Below, piece by piece: positions 27,061 through 35,878 of a stretch of DNA of 64,000 nt. The first letter of the stretch is position 1. Every line of letters starts with the position of its first letter. The DNA is taken from NCBI GenBank assembly GCA_944393745.1, contig CALYBD010000001.1, forward strand, positions 1 to 64,000, in the 5' to 3' direction. A program made the position numbers and the translations under genes. The notes beneath the pieces were generated by a model. That model saw only the letters and a list, made by a program, of their open reading frames with translations. It was not told the origin of the DNA and did no database searches. Source of the DNA: an uncultured Alphaproteobacteria bacterium (lineage in GTDB: Bacteria; Pseudomonadota; Alphaproteobacteria; CAAGCB01; CAG-977).

Positions 27061-28168
27061 ATGAGAGCAGAACTGCAAGCAATTATCAATGACATCGAGC
27101 AGTCCCTTGCACTGCTGAGGAGGCATCTTTGACTGGGACAACGCGCTGAACCGATTGGACGAGATTAATTCTTTAACGGCCGATGCCGATTTATGGAATA
27201 ATCCGGCGCGGGCGCAGTCTTTGCTGGCCGAACGCAACAGGCTGGAAGAATCCATACAAACGTTCAGCGCGCAGCAAAAAGAATTACAAGATACCGTTGA
27301 GCTTTTGGAATTGGCGGAAAGCGAAGACGATCAGGTTGTTTTGGACGAAGGAAAAGCCGCCTTGGAAAACCTGCGCCGACAGGTTCAGAAATCGGAATTA
27401 GAGGCTTTGCTTTGCGGCGAAGCGGACGGAAACGATACTTTTTTGGAATTGCACGCCGGTGCCGGCGGTACCGAAGCGCAGGACTGGGCGGATATTTTGT
27501 TGCGTATGTACACCCGCTGGGCAGAAAAGCACAATTATAAAGTCGAATTACTGGAACAAAGCGACGGGGAAGAAGCCGGCATCAAATCGGCCGTCATCAG
27601 GATCGGCGGGCACAATGCTTTCGGCTGGTTAAAAACGGAAAGCGGCGTTCATCGTCTGGTGCGCATTTCGCCTTTTGACGCGAATGCGCGGCGGCATACA
27701 AGCTTTGCGTCGGTTTGGGTATATCCGGTTATTGACGACACGATTCAGATTGACATCAATCCGGCGGATTGCCGAATTGACACGTATCGTTCTTCCGGTG
27801 CCGGGGGGCAGCATGTCAACAAAACGGAATCGGCCGTTCGCATTACGCATTTGCCCACGGGGATTGTTGTTTCCTGTCAGACGCAGCGATCGCAGTTTCA
27901 GAACAGGGATACGGCCTGGGCAATGTTGCGTGCCCGATTATACGAGCTGGAATTAAAAAAACGCGAAGAACAAAGCAACGCCATTGAGGAATCGAAATCC
28001 GACATCGGGTGGGGATATCAGATTCGGTCGTATGTCTTGCAGCCCTATCAAATGGTCAAGGATCTGCGCACACAAGTGGAAACGTCCAACGTCAAATCCG
28101 TTTTAGACGGAGAGATTGATTTGTTTTTAGAAGCTTCTTTGGCTGCCAAAATAAAGGGCGTGACATGA
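27061..28168 (+). CDS. prfB: Peptide chain release factor 2 with programmed +1 frameshift
   Basis: RF2 reads UGA and UAA and releases finished proteins. The first 23 codons (27061-27129) end at an in-frame TGA (27130-27132) inside the sequence CTTTGAC. AGGAGG lies just upstream (27118-27123), the standard autoregulatory frameshift site. After skipping base 27130, reading resumes at GAC 27131 and gives a 368-residue product. The SPF codon-recognition tripeptide ([11 protein letters not shown]) and the GGQ catalytic motif ([12 protein letters not shown]) are both present. The ATG has AGGA upstream, just after the mrcA stop. Its real stop overlaps the next gene (ATGA). Confidence 0.97.
27118..27133 (+). 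promoter_or_regulatory. prfB recoding site (SD-like stimulator and CTTTGAC slip site)
   Basis: AGGAGG at 27118-27123 is followed by CAT and then CTT TGA C. This is the arrangement that drives +1 frameshifting when RF2 is scarce. Confidence 0.95.
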
Positions 28169-28893
28169 AAAAGCTTTGCCTGATCTTTTGTTTTATGCTG
28201 ACGACGGGGTGTATGCGGCCGCTGTATGAAACGGATTATCCCGTATACCGGCAGTATAAGTACTGGGAATCTGCGGACAAAGACTGGCAGGAAATTGATT
28301 ATTTTCAGGTCCAGGCGTTCAGAACCAAACGGGGTGATCAGACGGCTTTGCGTTTAGTGCCCCAGCGTGACGGGTTGCCCTCAACGCGGGACGGTTATTT
28401 ACAGGCGGCGCAAAAAGCCGCATTCAACATCATGACATCTGTCTGCGGTGCGTCTTTTGTTTCGCCGTTGCCGGCGCAGGCACCGGAAAACGGTCGAACG
28501 ATAGACCGTTTCTTTTTTCAATATGCCGATGCTTCCGTCGGGGTTGTTTTTTCCTGTCGTCCGGGCCAACCCAAAGGCATGGATTTAGTGGCCGAACAGC
28601 AGAAGTGGTCTTTGGCCGACAGGCGCTGGGACAGCATCAGCGGGCACAATGCTTTTGTTGATGTTTTACCGGCATCGGCCGAAGGGCGTCGGCAGATCAG
28701 GATTCGGTTATTCGGCGGCACGTTGTCGGACAACAAGCGTCTGGCGCGCAGAATTATCGAAGACACCTGCCCCAATAGCAATTTTAGGATATTGTCCGAC
28801 AGGGCCGGATTTGATATTGTTCCGGCGGGACGACTGCCGGACGTTGTTTCGGACGAGAATGTAAGAATTTATGATTTCACTTGTACGCCTTAG
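28165..28893 (+). CDS. Hypothetical lipoprotein, 242 residues
   Basis: The N-terminus is a lipoprotein signal with lipobox LTTGC (cysteine 16). The mature part is mixed alpha/beta with pairs of cysteines (VCGASF, FSCRPG, DTCPNS and a C-terminal FTCTP) that could form disulfides in the periplasm. I do not recognise the family. The start codon overlaps the prfB stop by four bases, and the following hydrolase gene begins seven bases after its stop, so it belongs to the same transcript. Confidence 0.75.
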   Translation: MKKLCLIFCFMLTTGCMRPLYETDYPVYRQYKYWESADKDWQEIDYFQVQAFRTKRGDQTALRLVPQRDGLPSTRDGYLQAAQKAAFNIMTSVCGASFVSPLPAQAPENGRTIDRFFFQYADASVGVVFSCRPGQPKGMDLVAEQQKWSLADRRWDSISGHNAFVDVLPASAEGRRQIRIRLFGGTLSDNKRLARRIIEDTCPNSNFRILSDRAGFDIVPAGRLPDVVSDENVRIYDFTCTP

Positions 28894-28900
28894 GACAAAA

Positions 28901-29728
28901 ATGACGATTTTTATGCAGATTGCCGTTGGATTGATATTACTTTACCTGCTGGCATGTGCGGGGATTTATTTTTTTCAGCGCCGGCTGATGTACAATCCGT
29001 ATTTTCACGTCAACACGCCGCACCGTAACGAATCGCCTGATTTGGAAAAAGTCACTTTGCAGACGAACGACGGATTAAAGTTGGAGTCTTATTACAAAGC
29101 GCCAAAGACCAAATCGGACGGGACGATGTATCCGACCGTATTATATTTACACGGCAACACGGGTCCGGCCGGCGATGCGGCGCACAAGCTGATTCCGATT
29201 GTTGATGCCGGGTACGGTGTTTTGTTATTGGAATACCGCGGGTTTGGTTCGAACCCCGGCAAACCGACGGAGAAAGGATTGATTGCCGATGCCGAAGCCG
29301 GCCTGCACTTTATTCATTTAAAGCAGGGTAAAAAGGCGCAGGTAATTTATTACGGTATGTCGATGGGGACGGGGGTCGCCAACGGTTTGGCGGAAAAGCG
29401 TCCGCCGGCGGGATTAATTTTGGAATGCGGTTTTACGTCGATGACGGACGCGGCGCGTCATCATTACTTTATGTTTCCGGTAAAGTATATGATAAAAGAT
29501 ACTTTTGAATCCAAACGCCGAATTCAGACGTTGCAGGCGCCGTTATTGGTGTTGCACGGTCAAAATGACAGGACTGTTCCCGTTGAACAGGGCAAAGAGA
29601 TGTTTGAAACGGCGCCGACGCAGGACAAGACGTTGAAACTGTATGCCGACGGGGGTCATATTAATTTATATGACTTTGGATCCAGCAACGATATTGTCGC
29701 GTGGTTAAACGCGCGATTTTTGCCTTAA
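28901..29728 (+). CDS. Membrane-anchored alpha/beta hydrolase (YfhR/Bem46 type)
   Basis: The 275-residue protein has one N-terminal membrane helix (about 5-24) followed by FQRRLMYNP, typical of the YfhR/ABHD13-like group. YLHGNTG near 82-88 forms the oxyanion region. The nucleophile S154 lies in GMSMG, and D223 (GQNDRTVP) and H253 (DGGHIN) complete the triad. The ATG at 28901 was chosen because AGGA sits just upstream. An in-frame ATG at 28871 lies inside the previous gene. The substrate is unknown. Confidence 0.87.
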   Translation: MTIFMQIAVGLILLYLLACAGIYFFQRRLMYNPYFHVNTPHRNESPDLEKVTLQTNDGLKLESYYKAPKTKSDGTMYPTVLYLHGNTGPAGDAAHKLIPIVDAGYGVLLLEYRGFGSNPGKPTEKGLIADAEAGLHFIHLKQGKKAQVIYYGMSMGTGVANGLAEKRPPAGLILECGFTSMTDAARHHYFMFPVKYMIKDTFESKRRIQTLQAPLLVLHGQNDRTVPVEQGKEMFETAPTQDKTLKLYADGGHINLYDFGSSNDIVAWLNARFLP

Positions 29729-29738
29729 TTTATACTGA

Positions 29739-30560
29739 TCAGAATGAAACGGCGGTGCATAACCCCGGTGTCCCCGCGGGCAGATTTTCCCCGGGTTCCA
29801 GACCGGCGACAAGCGAAAGAGCGACAAGATAGCTTCTTTGATCAAGGGAATCCCCAAGAACGGTTCCTTCGCTGAGGGGGAAGTTACACGCAACAAAGTT
29901 GGGAATATAGACGCTGGTGACCGGTGCGATTCCGCTGGACAGGATATAATAAGCGGATCCCAGCGGCTGATGTTGCGTAACGACCTTTCCCGTTGAGCTT
30001 GTAGCCGCGCTTAAAGGTTCCGTTGCTTTCTGCAGCATACCGACAAATCTGGAATTTCCCGTAGCGTCGGACACTGCGCGCAGTGCCGTCATTTTATCCG
30101 CCCCGTCATAGCGCGGCGGGATCGCGCGGATCGTGATGATATATTTTACGACGTCCGTTTCATTACCGCAGGTAACCGTTGTTTGTTGATTTTTATCAAT
30201 ACAGAACAGATAGCTTCTGGTTCCGTTTTGGGGTTTATAGGTTGACGGCAGCCGTCCCTGAATATACTGGAATACCGTATTGCCGTTGCCTTCTTGTCCG
30301 CCGGATATTTGTCCGTTTTCGGTAATTGCCAAAGGAACGATACCGTCGGCAGCCGAATTAAAGTAGGCCCTGGACTGTTCGGCATCAATCCGCATGGCGT
30401 CCAAGTATCCGTATTCGGCGGAAACGTGTTGTTGATACATACTTAACGCCATTGCCTGATATACCGGAGCGATGAAGTTTTCCTGAGGCTTTGTCTTTTC
30501 GTACAAATTGCCAAACATCACTATTCCCATTAACGATGCCAACATCATCCAAAAAAACAT
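29739..30560 (-). CDS. Pilus-associated protein, PilM-like N-terminus (tentative)
   Basis: The 273-residue protein opens with a membrane helix (MFFWMMLASLMGIVMFGNLY) and a helical stretch of about 40 residues, then a globular, Gly/Ser/Thr-rich C-terminal domain with cysteines at FCIDK, VTCGN, VACNF and GLCTAV that may pair outside the cytoplasm. The opening recalls PilM of thin conjugative pili of the R64 type, but this protein is about twice as long. The gene follows the giant prepilin-like gene by 46 bases in the same direction, which is the main reason to link it to pili. Confidence 0.5.
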   Translation of the reverse strand: MFFWMMLASLMGIVMFGNLYEKTKPQENFIAPVYQAMALSMYQQHVSAEYGYLDAMRIDAEQSRAYFNSAADGIVPLAITENGQISGGQEGNGNTVFQYIQGRLPSTYKPQNGTRSYLFCIDKNQQTTVTCGNETDVVKYIITIRAIPPRYDGADKMTALRAVSDATGNSRFVGMLQKATEPLSAATSSTGKVVTQHQPLGSAYYILSSGIAPVTSVYIPNFVACNFPLSEGTVLGDSLDQRSYLVALSLVAGLEPGENLPAGTPGLCTAVSF

Positions 30561-30606
30561 GGCCGCCTCCTTTGTTTTATTTCTTCACCGCTCCGGCACT
30601 ATCCTG

Positions 30607-33567
30607 TTACAAATTAGGATTTTTAGCCGTTTGAATCATGTTACCATTGATAACCATATTCGGCATGGTAAAGCGATCCGGATTAAAGTAGCAATAGGTG
30701 TGCGCAATCGCCGACCAGCTGTTGGCGGTAATGCCGCCCGCGTTCCAGATATATCCCGCAGTGTTGATATCGTTGGACACAGGGGTTACCGTTCCCATTG
30801 CGATTTTCCATCCGTATACGCTGGTACCGCTGGTAATCGGCTGAACGATCAGGCCCAGTTTGGTTGCGGGTTGAACCAGCCCCGTCACGTTTGCGATATC
30901 GGAATTGGCATAATTCTGCCATCCCGGGTTATACGTAACCGTGGCGTTATACGGTCTTTTATCCGGACTAATCATATTTACCTTGCCTAATTCAAAGACC
31001 GTCGGCGTTAAGGTCATCACCGCCTGATATCCGTCGGGGCACGGCCCTTCGTCATAAGCGGCCAATCCTTTGGTAGAGCTGGAGAAGCCTGATGATATCG
31101 CGGCGCCTTCGTTTGAAACGGCGCGTCCCGGTGCCGGGACAGCCCCCATGTAGGGGTGTGCCCAACAAAACGAACCGTTAGGACATTCTGAATAATTCGT
31201 TTTATGATAAGAAAACTTCACATACGTCCCCGAGCTTGTACATGATCCGTTGCCGGCAACGATCGGGTGTTTAGCTGCGCCGTTGGCGCCGCAGTTAAAT
31301 TCCCAACCGCCGGATTTCAATCCCAAATCGTTTAACGAATAATACGGCATCGTGAAATCACAGTTTCCGTTACCGCAGGGCCACGGGCCGGATCCGTAAC
31401 TGTTTGTCAGTTCGTAAATCCCTTTCAGGATATAGTTCGGCAACGCTTCGCTGAGTCTGGCTCCGCCGCGTGAAGTAATTTTGATATCATTCATCACGGA
31501 CATATACGACGGATCTATGCGGAAATGAGCATATTGCGTATCACCGCTGTGTGTATTATACGGTGCAATACCGCCATCTGCGTGGTTTGCAATCGTCACA
31601 AGAGCGTTCGTTCCGGCAGAAGTTGATCCGGACGTATAACCGGTATCCCCGTTAACGCTTAACTTTGCCCGATTGCTGTAAACACTGGCCAGATAAGCAA
31701 TTGTATGAGGACTGGCGTTCGCATTCAATTGTACAACCAATCCGGTATTATTGACCAGCATCCGGGTTGGTGTATTGGAAGTAGTATTCAGCACATCAAC
31801 GGCAAAATTATTAGCCGTCAAAGCAAACGAAGATTTATTATCGAGAATTCTTCCTCTTAAAGTCGAATTGTTTATAACGAAGTTCGTTGTATTCGAAAAC
31901 GTTTGTTGCCCCGGATAAGTTGCCGAAGTACTGCTGGCTCCCGCCGTTAATTCAATTTGTCCACCTGTCCCATTAATAGATGTGCCGTTGCTTTGCAATT
32001 GATACGAGGAATTATTCATATAGAAAGCAGGAGTAGAGCTATGAACCTCAGTTCCTGTGCGGACAAGCAAAGAACTTTTCCCGATCATGGTTGCTCTGTC
32101 TTCATCCATTGTCAGACGGGTAGCCGCAGTCCCTTCATTAATCATTGTATTCGAACCAACCGTTGCCAATTCAATCCATTTACTGTAAATAGAAGCTTCC
32201 GTTTGAGCATCTAAACTGAATATATCACTTTCCATTGATATGTTATTCGCTAAAACATCAAGATTCGTTGCCATTTGCACAAGATCGTTATCGGCTTCTA
32301 TTTGAATCTTGTTGCCGCCGACAAACAAATCATCATCAGCATTTATATTAACGTTCAGCGCGCCGACCTGAACCCCTTTTTCCGTTGCCGTATTTGAAAT
32401 AGCAATGTAACCGGCATCAGGTAAGCTCAGTTCAGCTTCAGAAGCCGTCAGATTTAAAAGGGAAGTAGGATTCTCCGTGTCTCCCACGGAAAGACGGACT
32501 TCCTCATTTGTCTGTATATGTGATTTATCCGTACCCAGAGCAATCATGGCATAAGAAGTATCCCCCGGATTTCCGATTTCATCATCATTTTCGGTGTTTC
32601 TTGTTCTGATCAGGATTTTGCCGTCAATGACTTCCAATCCGCCGGCGTTATTGATTTTATAGCAGCCGTCGCCTTCGCAGTTTGTGGCGCCGCCCATATC
32701 CAAATCCGTAAACATGGAATTGGCGCCGGGCAGTCCGTCAACCTTTTTTCTGTACAGGTAATCACCCGAAAAACCCGATGAATAAATCGTTGTGGCCGCG
32801 ACTCTGCCGCCTTCGCTTTCAACGGCAGAGTCCCCTAAATAATCCGACAGCTTTCCTTCCCAGATTCCTTGCGCGCCAAGAATTTTCTGCATTTCCGGCG
32901 TGTTTGTGTCTGATCCCGATTCGCCGCTGCCGCCGGTTGATCCAGGACCATACAAAGATTCGACCAGTCTTTTGGTACGCATATACCCGCCGTCGGCCCC
33001 GATCATGGAAGCAATTCTGGACGCCCGACGGTCATCAATCGGATTTTCGCTTTTGGATAAAACAACCCCTGTCATTTTATATCTGGTACAGGCACAGGTT
33101 CCGCCTAATCCTGTCACCGTGCCGTTCGACATGGTTCCGCAGGAACAATCGTTTGAAGAAGTGGACACACAATCATTCTTTCGCGCTTCCGTACATTGGG
33201 CGCGCACGCCGACCTCAAAATCATCAACCAGTTTGTTGCCCCGGAAATTCTCCCCGTCCAGATAAGTCGCAGACAGATAAGGTGCCAATTCCTTGGCCTC
33301 TACCTGAAACGATGAATCGGACGGTTCCGAAGAAGCGGCAATTTCCTTTGCCTTTTCCTGATAATTCGCTTCGATCCAGTTGCTCAGCGCATCTTTGATT
33401 TCCTTCATTTGTCCGGCAATGGCGACCTCTTCCATTTCAGAGGTACGGTCCGCCGTCTGACGCACAATCATCGGCGACATCATTGTCATTAACCCCAGCA
33501 ACGCAATCGCCTCAATCATCAATGCGCCGCGTTCGTTGCTTTTATCGTTGATCCGGTGCGTAAACAT
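30607..33567 (-). CDS. Giant type IV prepilin-like adhesin (PilV-like N-terminus)
   Basis: The 986-residue protein starts with a 14-residue positively charged leader ending in G, followed by ALMIEAIALLGLM. This is a prepilin peptidase site with Glu at mature position 5 and a hydrophobic helix. A pilin-like helix runs to about residue 70. Cys-rich and Gly/Ser stretches come next (about 130-240). A long beta-rich middle (about 290-700) has repeated short strands like phage tail fibres, and a Cys/Trp-rich C-terminal domain (about 720-986) closes the chain. PilV-type tip adhesins have this start but are about half as long. AGGAGG precedes the ATG. Confidence 0.7.
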   Translation of the reverse strand: MFTHRINDKSNERGALMIEAIALLGLMTMMSPMIVRQTADRTSEMEEVAIAGQMKEIKDALSNWIEANYQEKAKEIAASSEPSDSSFQVEAKELAPYLSATYLDGENFRGNKLVDDFEVGVRAQCTEARKNDCVSTSSNDCSCGTMSNGTVTGLGGTCACTRYKMTGVVLSKSENPIDDRRASRIASMIGADGGYMRTKRLVESLYGPGSTGGSGESGSDTNTPEMQKILGAQGIWEGKLSDYLGDSAVESEGGRVAATTIYSSGFSGDYLYRKKVDGLPGANSMFTDLDMGGATNCEGDGCYKINNAGGLEVIDGKILIRTRNTENDDEIGNPGDTSYAMIALGTDKSHIQTNEEVRLSVGDTENPTSLLNLTASEAELSLPDAGYIAISNTATEKGVQVGALNVNINADDDLFVGGNKIQIEADNDLVQMATNLDVLANNISMESDIFSLDAQTEASIYSKWIELATVGSNTMINEGTAATRLTMDEDRATMIGKSSLLVRTGTEVHSSTPAFYMNNSSYQLQSNGTSINGTGGQIELTAGASSTSATYPGQQTFSNTTNFVINNSTLRGRILDNKSSFALTANNFAVDVLNTTSNTPTRMLVNNTGLVVQLNANASPHTIAYLASVYSNRAKLSVNGDTGYTSGSTSAGTNALVTIANHADGGIAPYNTHSGDTQYAHFRIDPSYMSVMNDIKITSRGGARLSEALPNYILKGIYELTNSYGSGPWPCGNGNCDFTMPYYSLNDLGLKSGGWEFNCGANGAAKHPIVAGNGSCTSSGTYVKFSYHKTNYSECPNGSFCWAHPYMGAVPAPGRAVSNEGAAISSGFSSSTKGLAAYDEGPCPDGYQAVMTLTPTVFELGKVNMISPDKRPYNATVTYNPGWQNYANSDIANVTGLVQPATKLGLIVQPITSGTSVYGWKIAMGTVTPVSNDINTAGYIWNAGGITANSWSAIAHTYCYFNPDRFTMPNMVINGNMIQTAKNPNL

Positions 33568-33689
33568 GGCAACCTCCTCTAAAAATTTGTTCCGTCTTTG
33601 CTTCCCTTAAACGAAACGTCCACCGCTTTCTGACCTGCCCGCTGCCCGAAAAAATACAAATACACTTCGGGCTTTGAAGCTTAATTTTC

Positions 33690-33719
33690 ATTTTAACGAC
33701 CGAAAATAAACGAAATCAA
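33690..33719 (-). promoter_or_regulatory. Possible promoter for the prepilin-like gene
   Basis: On the minus strand TTGATT (33714-33719) and TAAAAT (33690-33695) are 18 bases apart. Transcription would start near 33683, leaving a leader of about 115 bases that contains the GCCCGAA hairpin. The palindrome at 33776-33793 would then lie about 95 bases upstream of the start. Confidence 0.4.
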
Positions 33720-33775
33720 TGAAAAACACCTATATATGAAGTTATAAGGCGCAGAAATCCGCCGTTTTTTAAAAA

Positions 33776-33793
33776 ATATGACTTAAGTCATAT
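33776..33793. promoter_or_regulatory. 18-bp perfect palindrome, probable regulator site
   Basis: ATATGACTTAAGTCATAT is a perfect inverted repeat with no spacer, located between divergent promoters. Its size and symmetry suit a dimeric helix-turn-helix regulator. The regulator is not identified in this window. Confidence 0.5.
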
Positions 33794-34048
33794 GCCGGCA
33801 ACCTATTGAAAAATAACACTAATGAAAATCTTAGGGGCATAAGGCCCCTTCCGTCCCGAACCGGTTTTCGCCAATTTTCGGGGCAAATTCAATTCAAAAT
33901 AAAATACTTTTCGGGCGAATCGATACTTTTTGAATGCGAATCGCCCCCCTTGACCGATCCCGGCGCAAAGATTCTTTTGATCCGGCATATCACCTTTGGA
34001 TCAGATCATGACCGATATAAAAGACAGCCCCCTAAAATCGACAATTTG

Positions 34049-34077
34049 TTGAAATAAACGCCGTTATCGCCTATGAT
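34049..34077 (+). promoter_or_regulatory. Promoter for the lipid kinase gene
   Basis: TTGAAA (34049-34054) and TATGAT (34072-34077) are separated by exactly 17 bases, 33 bases before the start codon at 34111. Confidence 0.6.
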
Positions 34078-34110
34078 GAAGTCGGACGGATAAAACGAGA
34101 AAGAAAGAAA

Positions 34111-34722
34111 ATGCCCGACATCTCTTATTCACAGGAAATAAGAAGAAAGCTCGTCCATCTCAGTTCGTTATGGATGCCCGCCCTGATTTTCTTTGTTCCA
34201 AATCGGCTTTGCGCCGCTATTTTCGGCGGCGTGCTGATTTTTAATCTGCTGGTTGAATACGGATATCATAAAAAATGGCCGGTTGTTTGCAAAACCTATG
34301 GCCGCTTGTTCGGCAAAATGCTGCATACAACAGAAACAGATACCCGTTTCCGCCCCAGCGGCGCCCCTTATGTCCTGGCGGCGGCTTTGTGCTGCTGCCT
34401 TTTGTTTTCACGCCTGAATGCCGTAACCGCTCTGGTCGTCATGCTGATTTCCGATACGGCCGCCGCCCTGATCGGCAGAGCATTCGGCAAACATAGAATC
34501 AATCATAACTCTAAAAGCATCGAAGGATCCGTCGCCTTTTTCCTGTTCGGATCGGCCGTGATCTGCTGTGCGGCCGCCCTGTTCGGCGCCGATGAAGGGT
34601 TTATTGTTCGCGGCTGCATCGGCGTCTTTATTGCCATGTGGGCGGAATTATATAAAAATCGCCTAAAAATCGATGATAACTTATCCGTTCCCCTGATCAT
34701 CGGCGTTTGTCTGAGCCTGTAA
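34111..34722 (+). CDS. Dolichol/phytol/diacylglycerol kinase-like membrane protein
   Basis: The 203-residue protein has about six membrane segments. EIRRKLVHLSS near the N-terminus and SDTAAALIGRAFGKH with SKSIEGSVAFFLFG in the middle match the CTP-dependent lipid kinase group (yeast Dgk1, dolichol kinase, phytol kinase), related to CdsA-type cytidylyltransferases. Bacterial members probably phosphorylate a prenol or diacylglycerol. The substrate is not evident. The last 42 bases overlap, in opposite orientation, the end of the metallophosphoesterase gene. Confidence 0.82.
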   Translation: MPDISYSQEIRRKLVHLSSLWMPALIFFVPNRLCAAIFGGVLIFNLLVEYGYHKKWPVVCKTYGRLFGKMLHTTETDTRFRPSGAPYVLAAALCCCLLFSRLNAVTALVVMLISDTAAALIGRAFGKHRINHNSKSIEGSVAFFLFGSAVICCAAALFGADEGFIVRGCIGVFIAMWAELYKNRLKIDDNLSVPLIIGVCLSL

Positions 34723-35877
34723 AGGCAAAATCTTAAACAACGTTATTTCCGACGGCGCAAATAACCGCATCGGCGGCCCCCAATACCCGGTACCGCGGGA
34801 AACATAAATCCATGCCCCCGTCCGATCCAGCGGATATAATCCGGCTAAAAACCGATTCGCCGGCTTGACCAAAAAATGAAACGGAAAAATCTGTCCGCCG
34901 TGCGTATGTCCCGAAATCTGCAAATCAAACAAATCCGATTGATCCCCCGCCGCCTTGCCGTTCGGTAAAGGCGAATGCGACATTAAAATCCGATACTGCC
35001 CCGGTTCGGATTGTTCAACCGCCCGGGCAATGTCGGGCTTTAAGTGCCCGATCCGGCGAAAAGATGCGTCCGTTACGCCGGCAATGAAAATATCCGGCCG
35101 CCCCAAAGCCGTCCCTTCGTTATATAACACCCGCATGCCCGAAGCCGTAAAGACCTGATCCCACATTTTAAAATTGTTGTACAGTTCGTGATTGCCCATC
35201 ACGGCAAACAAACCGAAACGACTGTTAATCTTTTCCAGCTTTCGCGCAATCTGGCCGGCCTCGGCAGATTCATCGTCTCCGATATCGCCCGTTAATAAAA
35301 CGGCATCGGGATTTAAACCGTTTATCCGATCAATTAAACGTTCAATCTTTCGCAAAGAAACGCCCCGGTGAATGTGAATGTCGCTGAGCTGCACAAACGT
35401 AAACGGCTGCGAAATCTTGTCCGTTTTTAAAACAACTTCCTTTACATCGGCGACCTTAATCCCCTCATAAACGGCATACAGCGAAATCAACACGGCAATG
35501 CCCAACGTGGCAATATTGACTTTGTTGCGCAGATCCGGGCGCGCCGGATCGATTTTTTTGGCAAACGGCTTTTTAAATAAAAGCCCCAGCGCATAAACCC
35601 CGTACCAAACGGCGTTGCGCAACAGCAAAACCGAAAACAAAAAAAACGCCGTGCCGAACAAATAATACCCGATATTATGAATCCACCCTGCCGCCATCGG
35701 ATTTATCCAGTCGCAATGTTCCAAACGCCGCGGAAAAAACGGAGCAAACCAACAAAATAAGATAACGGCAAAAATCCATATCTTTTTTTTTGCCGTCATT
35801 GATTTCGAATACAGGCATACGGCCGTAAAAAATGTCGCTATCGTTCCCGTCAAAAGCATTAACATAAAAAAAGACAT
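34681..35877 (-). CDS. Membrane-bound metallophosphoesterase (YaeI-like)
   Basis: The 398-residue protein has about four N-terminal membrane helices (up to residue about 140) and then a calcineurin-like domain. That domain has SDIHIHRG (DxH), LLTGDIGDD, VMGNHELY, MSHSP and SGHTHGGQ, the full set of two-metal ligands. Members such as YaeI and YkuE act on phosphodiester lipids or precursors. The domain follows the helices on the polypeptide, but its side of the membrane is uncertain. Its 3' end overlaps the lipid kinase gene. The hydE gene ends two bases from its start. Confidence 0.88.
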   Translation of the reverse strand: MSFFMLMLLTGTIATFFTAVCLYSKSMTAKKKIWIFAVILFCWFAPFFPRRLEHCDWINPMAAGWIHNIGYYLFGTAFFLFSVLLLRNAVWYGVYALGLLFKKPFAKKIDPARPDLRNKVNIATLGIAVLISLYAVYEGIKVADVKEVVLKTDKISQPFTFVQLSDIHIHRGVSLRKIERLIDRINGLNPDAVLLTGDIGDDESAEAGQIARKLEKINSRFGLFAVMGNHELYNNFKMWDQVFTASGMRVLYNEGTALGRPDIFIAGVTDASFRRIGHLKPDIARAVEQSEPGQYRILMSHSPLPNGKAAGDQSDLFDLQISGHTHGGQIFPFHFLVKPANRFLAGLYPLDRTGAWIYVSRGTGYWGPPMRLFAPSEITLFKILPLQAQTNADDQGNG

Positions 35878-35878
35878 C

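Larger units (their letters stand above)
33568..34110. other. 543-bp divergent intergenic region
   Basis: The gap holds promoter elements for both flanking genes, an 18-bp perfect palindrome (33776-33793) and three hairpins. These pair 33644-33650 with 33666-33672 (GCCCGAA/TTCGGGC), 33833-33838 with 33844-33849, and 33913-33922 with 33937-33946 (ten pairs with one A-A mismatch). None has a T run that would make it a terminator. A small RNA between 33800 and 33960 is possible. No convincing gene was seen. Confidence 0.5.

Noticed and set aside
32778-33398. 206-codon frame antisense to the prepilin-like gene
   Set aside because: The Cys- and Arg-rich translation mirrors the opposite strand and has no plausible start signal.
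30607-33567. Shufflon-type recombination cassettes at the end of the PilV-like gene
   Set aside because: No inverted repeat pairs, alternative 3' ends or recombinase gene were seen next to it.
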